DNA from: [Mycobacterium] fortunisiensis
GTDB lineage: Bacteria > Actinomycetota > Actinomycetes > Mycobacteriales > Mycobacteriaceae
Direction of reading: 5' to 3'
DNA: 64,000 nucleotides
Assembly: GCF_019050325.1 (NCBI RefSeq)
Contig: NZ_VOMB01000009.1
Coordinates: 62,001 to 126,000, forward strand
In this document: positions 60,447 to 64,000 of the stretch, piece after piece
Position numbering within the stretch: position 1 is the stretch's first letter
Layout: the number at the start of each line of letters is the position of its first letter
The notes under the pieces: model-generated
Told to the model about the DNA's origin: nothing
The model's database searches: none
What the model saw: only the letters and a program-made list of their open reading frames with translations
Position numbers and translations under genes: made by a program

Positions 60447-61700
60447 ATGGCTGTACGTCCGTTTGTCACCACGGGTGCCGCACTGCTGAGCGCCGGGGCG
60501 CTCGTGGTGGCGACGCCCGCGCTGTTCGTACCGCGCGACGAGGTCAAGGTCGCCGCGCCGGCTACGGCGCCGAGGCTGACGCAACAGCAGATCGATCTGC
60601 TGGCGCTGTCACTGCAGGGCGCTTGGCAGGCCTTCACCCAGGGCTATGGCGGGCTGTGGTTCCCCGGCGACGGCGGGCCCGGCGACTGCACGGCTGAAGG
60701 CGCGGTGTGCCAGAAGGGGTTCACCGGGCTGGCGTACTACCTCAGCGACAACATCTTGCCGTTGGGCGATGTGGACAACATCTTCTTCGAGGGCGGCTTC
60801 ACCGAGCTCGCGCATCAGGCCGTGCGTGCCGTCGCCGTGGTGATCGATGCCATCGACCCGACGGGCCGACTGGACCTCACCAAGCGCGTCGACGACTTCT
60901 TCGAGGGTGGCGCGACGCAACTCGTCGGCAATCTCCTGCTCGACAACCTGCCGGAGGACGGCTACGCCTACGGCCTCACGAAAGCGTTCTTCTTCGAATA
61001 CGGCGACAACACCGGCATCTACGCGGCATTCACCTATGTGGTGGATGCCATCGCGCAGGGCACGCCCGATCCGGTGCCGAACCTGATCAATCCGCTCGAC
61101 AACAGCAGCCCGACGATGCTCCTGGCCCAGGCCGAACTCAACGCCGAGCCGGAAACCGAGGCGCGGCCGGCGACGACCTCCGATCCGGCTTCCGTCGACC
61201 TGCCGCGGCCCGGCAGGCTGCTGAACCTGCCGACGGTGCAGCTGGACCTGCCCGTGCGGAAGTTCCGGGCCCCGGTGGCGGAGAAGCCCGTCGAGGAGCC
61301 CGAGGTGCAGGATCAAAGCCGGCTCGACGCCACCGTCGAACGTGGCGCCGAGCAGGTCCCCGCAGTCGACGACCTCCCGGTTGACGAGCCGGTCGCAGCG
61401 GAGTCGCCGGAGTCGCGCGAGCCGGCGAAGCCCCACGTCAAGCCGTGGAGCCGGGTCAAAGAAAAGGTGGCCGAGGAGAAGTCCGACGAGAGCGACGAGC
61501 GCGGCGTGGACACCGCCGGTGGCAACAAGGTCTCGCCACCCGTCCTGTTCGACAACGGCAGGCAGAAGGGTGAGACCAACGGCAGCAGGTTTTTGAAGAA
61601 CCTGGAGAAGGCCGTCAACCATGCCACCGGCGCCGACAAAGGCGCCGGGTCGGACGGAGCGGGTAGCGACGGAGCCAAGGGAGCCGACGGCGACAAGTGA
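60447..61700 (+). CDS. Secreted mycobacterial protein, family member 2
   Basis: 417 aa. N-terminus MAVRPFVTTGAALLSAGALV and ATPALFVPRDEVKVAAP, the same plan as the 1185 and 62446 genes. The middle (about 50-230) is mixed helical with a Cys pair (GDCTAEGAVC) and GFTGLAYYLSDNILP, which closely matches VGLAYYVSDQILD in the 62446 product. The tail from about 235 is low complexity, first Pro/Glu-rich, then Lys/Glu and Gly/Ala/Asp-rich (GAGSDGAGSDGAKGADGDK). Function unknown. ATG 60447 has AAGGGG about 8 bp upstream. Confidence 0.78.
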   Translation: MAVRPFVTTGAALLSAGALVVATPALFVPRDEVKVAAPATAPRLTQQQIDLLALSLQGAWQAFTQGYGGLWFPGDGGPGDCTAEGAVCQKGFTGLAYYLSDNILPLGDVDNIFFEGGFTELAHQAVRAVAVVIDAIDPTGRLDLTKRVDDFFEGGATQLVGNLLLDNLPEDGYAYGLTKAFFFEYGDNTGIYAAFTYVVDAIAQGTPDPVPNLINPLDNSSPTMLLAQAELNAEPETEARPATTSDPASVDLPRPGRLLNLPTVQLDLPVRKFRAPVAEKPVEEPEVQDQSRLDATVERGAEQVPAVDDLPVDEPVAAESPESREPAKPHVKPWSRVKEKVAEEKSDESDERGVDTAGGNKVSPPVLFDNGRQKGETNGSRFLKNLEKAVNHATGADKGAGSDGAGSDGAKGADGDK

Positions 61701-61748
61701 GACGCGCCTGGAACACCATGACGGCCGGCCGGTGTGCGATTGGATGAA

Positions 61749-61767
61749 TATTCAGGTTCCCCTCAGG
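61749..61767 (+). promoter_or_regulatory. MprA-like direct-repeat box without an obvious gene
   Basis: TATTCAGG-TTC-CCCTCAGG, same orientation and spacing as the other boxes. A further CTCAGG occurs at 61791 outside the 11-bp register. Confidence 0.55.
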
Positions 61768-62358
61768 TTTTGGGGCCTTGCTGATGTTCGCTCAGGCCCC
61801 TGACCAGGGATTATTGACTACTTCGTAAGTCGAGGTTTGTTCGTCGCATTTCCCATGCCGCACTTTTTCGATATCGCGGACGGAATCCGAGGCGGCGCAG
61901 AGCGGCTTTTGCGGGGCAAAGTTCCACGCAACGCCCAACGGGCCTCGGCGGGCCCCGCCGAGGCATCGACGTCACCGCGGGCCACCCCGACGCCGGGGTC
62001 GGAGCGGTCGTGCGCGGCCGGACCGCCGACGTGTGCAATGTGTGGGCCGACCTAGGGTTATGGCCGATCCGCCGCCGGGTCTGGCACGAGGCGACCAGGC
62101 TGTGGGCGCGAGTGTGCCGGGCCCGAGGGTCGGGCGGCCACGCGACGGTTTCCGCGGCCGTCAACCGGCAGCTTTGCGCCTGGTGGCCTCGGCGGCGACG
62201 GTATTCGAAATTAGCTGACCGGGCACCGCTGCGGAATTCCTTGTTTTGCGTCGAAAAATTTGGCGTCAGTTGGTGCCGAAATGAGGGTCGAACGGGTAGG
62301 TCGACGGGCTCGATCCGGCTTCGCTACAGCTTGCGGGCGATCCGGCCGGGCTTTACCC

Positions 62359-62377
62359 TTCTCAAGGACTTTTCAGG
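62359..62377 (+). promoter_or_regulatory. MprA-like direct-repeat box upstream of family member 3
   Basis: TTCTCAAG-GAC-TTTTCAGG, 8+3+8, 68 bp before the ATG at 62446. Confidence 0.6.
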
Positions 62378-62445
62378 TTGTCCGCCGGTAACGGCACGGG
62401 TTCTCCGGGGCCCAGCTCACGCTCGAAGATAAGGGGTCATGCCCA

Positions 62446-64000
62446 ATGGCAGTCCGTCCGCTCCTCACCACTGGCGTCGCACTCGCGAGCGCTGGTGCCA
62501 TCATCGCGGCGACCCCGGGACTGATGACGCCGCCGGACATCACGGTGGCGGCCAGTGACGTCAGTGCAGTCGCGCCGAAGCGGGCGGTCACTGTCAAAGA
62601 GCTGAAGCTGCTGGGGATCAGCGATGTCGATCCCCAAACCCACCTGCAAACCATGCTCGACATCTTCTTCAGGACAGATGGCTGGGGCGGCATCGTCGGC
62701 AGCACGTACGACCCGTACTACGGCGACAACTACGGCTGGTTCGAGCTGTATGTGGAAAACGGGCAGGACGAGGAAGGTAACACCCTGTACTCGCGGGCGC
62801 TGGATGAGGACGGAAACGCCCTCTACGCCCAGTTGGACGAGAACGGGGTGCCGATCGCCGGTACCGAACCCATCTACATCGCCGACGGCGATGACCTCGT
62901 ACAGATCAACGGCGAGGATGACGAACCTGTTTACGATAGCGGCGGTCCCATCTGGGGAGATATCTACCGTGACGGGGCTGTCGGGCTCGCTTACTACGTG
63001 AGCGACCAGATCCTGGACGAGGCCATCAACACGGGGATTCCGCTGCTCTCCGATGCCGCTTCGTTCCTGTACAACAACGTCAACCCGTATTTCTATGAGT
63101 TGGGCATCGAAGAGACCGTCCAGGTCGTCGTTTCCGAGCTCACCGGTGGAGCTGATGGTGCTGTTTCGCAAGGGTTGGCCACGGCGCAGTATCTGTCACA
63201 GAACTGGATCCCATTAGTCGGCGCTCTCGCAAGCGCAGTAGCTGCCGGCGTCCCGCTGGTCGGCACCGACTTGGCCAACGCGACGACCATCTTCTTCTCC
63301 GGCGCCGGGAACTACGACCAGGGAATCGACGGCGTCATCAAATACGTCATCGACCGTGTGATCGAAGCGGCGTCCGGTATCGGGGCCGAGGACCCGGAGA
63401 CCGACCCCGAGGAAGGCGAAGAAGGCACCGAGGACACGGCTTCCGCCAAGAGCACCGCCACACTGGCCTCGGCCAGCAAGGCGTTGCCCACCGCACTGAG
63501 CAGGCTCATCAACCTCGATCTCAACGCCGAGGACGCTCAGGCCGCTGAAGACGGCACCACGGTCGACAAGACCGAGGGCAGCTCCGAGATCGGCGCACTG
63601 GCCGCCGAGATCACAGAGCGCGAGGCTGCCAAGGCCGAGCTTTCCAAGCTGGCGAACCTGAAACTGGATCTGAAGCCCACGGCCACGGTCGAGGAGCCGG
63701 CTGAGGCTGCCGAAGAACCCGCGGCGTCTGAAGATCCCGAAGCTGGCGCGGACGTCAAAGAGCCTGCGCCGCAAGAGGAATCCGGCCAGGCGGAAGAGAA
63801 GTCCGGTCAGGCCGAAGAGACGTCCGGCGGTACCGAATCGACTGACACTGACACTGACACTGACGCCACCGGAGTCACCAGTGGGAAAGCCAACAAGTTC
63901 ACCCCCAAGCCGCGTGCTCAGCGCAAGCAGACCACCGGCGAGAAGTTCGTCGAGAAGGCCACCGACGACCTCAGGAAGGCCTTCAAGGCCACGCCCAAGG
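62446..64000 (+). CDS. Secreted mycobacterial protein, family member 3 (3' end outside window)
   Basis: At least 518 residues. N-terminus MAVRPLLTTGVALASAGAII and AATPGLMTPPDITVAAS, nearly the same as family member 2. The central region has acidic Tyr/Gly-rich repeats (NGQDEEGNTLYSRALDEDGN, ALYAQLDENGVPIAGTEPIY) and GAVGLAYYVSDQILDEAINT shared with member 2, then a hydrophobic segment (WIPLVGALASAVAAGVPLVG). From about 310 it is Glu/Ala/Ser-rich, with SGQAEE repeats, a TDTDTDTD run (63841-63864) and a basic end. ATG 62446 lies 9 bp after AAGGGG; ATG 62439 is out of frame. Confidence 0.78.
   Translation, partial: MAVRPLLTTGVALASAGAIIAATPGLMTPPDITVAASDVSAVAPKRAVTVKELKLLGISDVDPQTHLQTMLDIFFRTDGWGGIVGSTYDPYYGDNYGWFELYVENGQDEEGNTLYSRALDEDGNALYAQLDENGVPIAGTEPIYIADGDDLVQINGEDDEPVYDSGGPIWGDIYRDGAVGLAYYVSDQILDEAINTGIPLLSDAASFLYNNVNPYFYELGIEETVQVVVSELTGGADGAVSQGLATAQYLSQNWIPLVGALASAVAAGVPLVGTDLANATTIFFSGAGNYDQGIDGVIKYVIDRVIEAASGIGAEDPETDPEEGEEGTEDTASAKSTATLASASKALPTALSRLINLDLNAEDAQAAEDGTTVDKTEGSSEIGALAAEITEREAAKAELSKLANLKLDLKPTATVEEPAEAAEEPAASEDPEAGADVKEPAPQEESGQAEEKSGQAEETSGGTESTDTDTDTDATGVTSGKANKFTPKPRAQRKQTTGEKFVEKATDDLRKAFKATPK
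63841..63864. repeat. ACTGAC simple repeat
   Basis: Four tandem 6-bp units coding for Thr-Asp repeats in family member 3; a likely slippage site that keeps frame when whole units are gained or lost. Confidence 0.8.

Larger units (their letters stand above)
61701..62445. other. 745-bp gene-free region with an orphan regulatory box
   Basis: No convincing gene. A strong direct-repeat box (61749-61767) stands about 680 bp before the next gene, while that gene has its own box at 62359. A 67-72-codon frame beginning near 61837-61855 (MPHFFDIADGIRGGAERLL) lies at about the box-to-start distance seen elsewhere, but lacks a recognisable fold or ribosome site. A box-driven small RNA or tiny protein is possible. 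Confidence 0.45.

Noticed and set aside
61837-62055. Small gene after the orphan box
   Set aside because: Start position fits the box distance, but there is no ribosome site, no family similarity and a Pro/Ser/Arg-rich end; kept only as a possibility in the region note.

Overview
The window comes from a fast-growing mycobacterium (Mycolicibacterium-type). The DNA is GC-rich throughout, and the gene order follows the M. tuberculosis Rv0937c-Rv0959 segment with extra blocks inserted. The recognisable conserved backbone is Ku, LigD, F420-type oxidoreductase, Fpg-like glycosylase, SDR, Pgi, chorismate mutase, UvrD1, M23 peptidase, SucC, SucD, F420-type oxidoreductase, the Rv0954-type membrane protein, PerM, PurN, PurH, MoxR-type ATPase and VWA protein. 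Orthology is inferred from protein sequence and order only.

Layout. 1-7150 holds DNA repair: Ku (runs off the left edge), LigD and RNase HI, with a secreted Ala-rich protein, a PfkB sugar kinase and a cutinase between Ku and LigD. 7200-13530 is accessory: an acyl-CoA dehydrogenase, two gene remnants (DUF4143-type ATPase tail, DUF222 head), small secreted and acidic proteins, an MFS exporter, a flavin oxidoreductase and an AurF-type diiron oxygenase. 13650-24700 carries CobF, a holin-like membrane protein, a FUSC transporter, an Fpg-like glycosylase, an SDR, a striking 268-bp inverted-repeat element, a collagen-like secreted protein, Pgi, an aldehyde dehydrogenase, an acyltransferase and chorismate mutase. 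24700-36020 holds UvrD1, a five-gene ABC transporter/flavoprotein/ferredoxin operon, M23 peptidase and SucCD. 36097-43300 is an inserted block with an S9 peptidase and its TetR regulator, two related lipoproteins, a thiolase-like protein and a WXG100-type protein with a predicted beta-propeller C-terminus. 43507-57943 returns to the backbone (flavin oxidoreductase, SfnG, Rv0954/PerM, PurN/PurH, MoxR/VWA) with an inserted nuclease-like gene, an esterase and a Ser/Thr kinase. 58095-64000 is envelope-related: an LpqN-type lipoprotein, a PE-PPE hydrolase-like protein and two more members of the secreted family first seen at 1185.

Regulatory and repeat signals. (1) 19-bp direct-repeat boxes (8+3+8, core CTCAGG), resembling MprA boxes, precede the three secreted paralogues and a DUF5709 gene; a further copy stands in a 745-bp gene-free stretch. 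(2) KstR-type palindromes sit just upstream of both F420-type oxidoreductases. (3) A duplicated 15-bp palindrome lies in front of the TetR-S9 peptidase operon. (4) A family of about seven imperfect palindromes lies just 3' of genes. The most likely under-described systems are the ABC/AprA-like flavoprotein/ferredoxin operon (27138-31668), the secreted family with its shared box, and the WXG100-propeller/lipoprotein pair. I saw no tRNA, rRNA, CRISPR array or intact insertion sequence.
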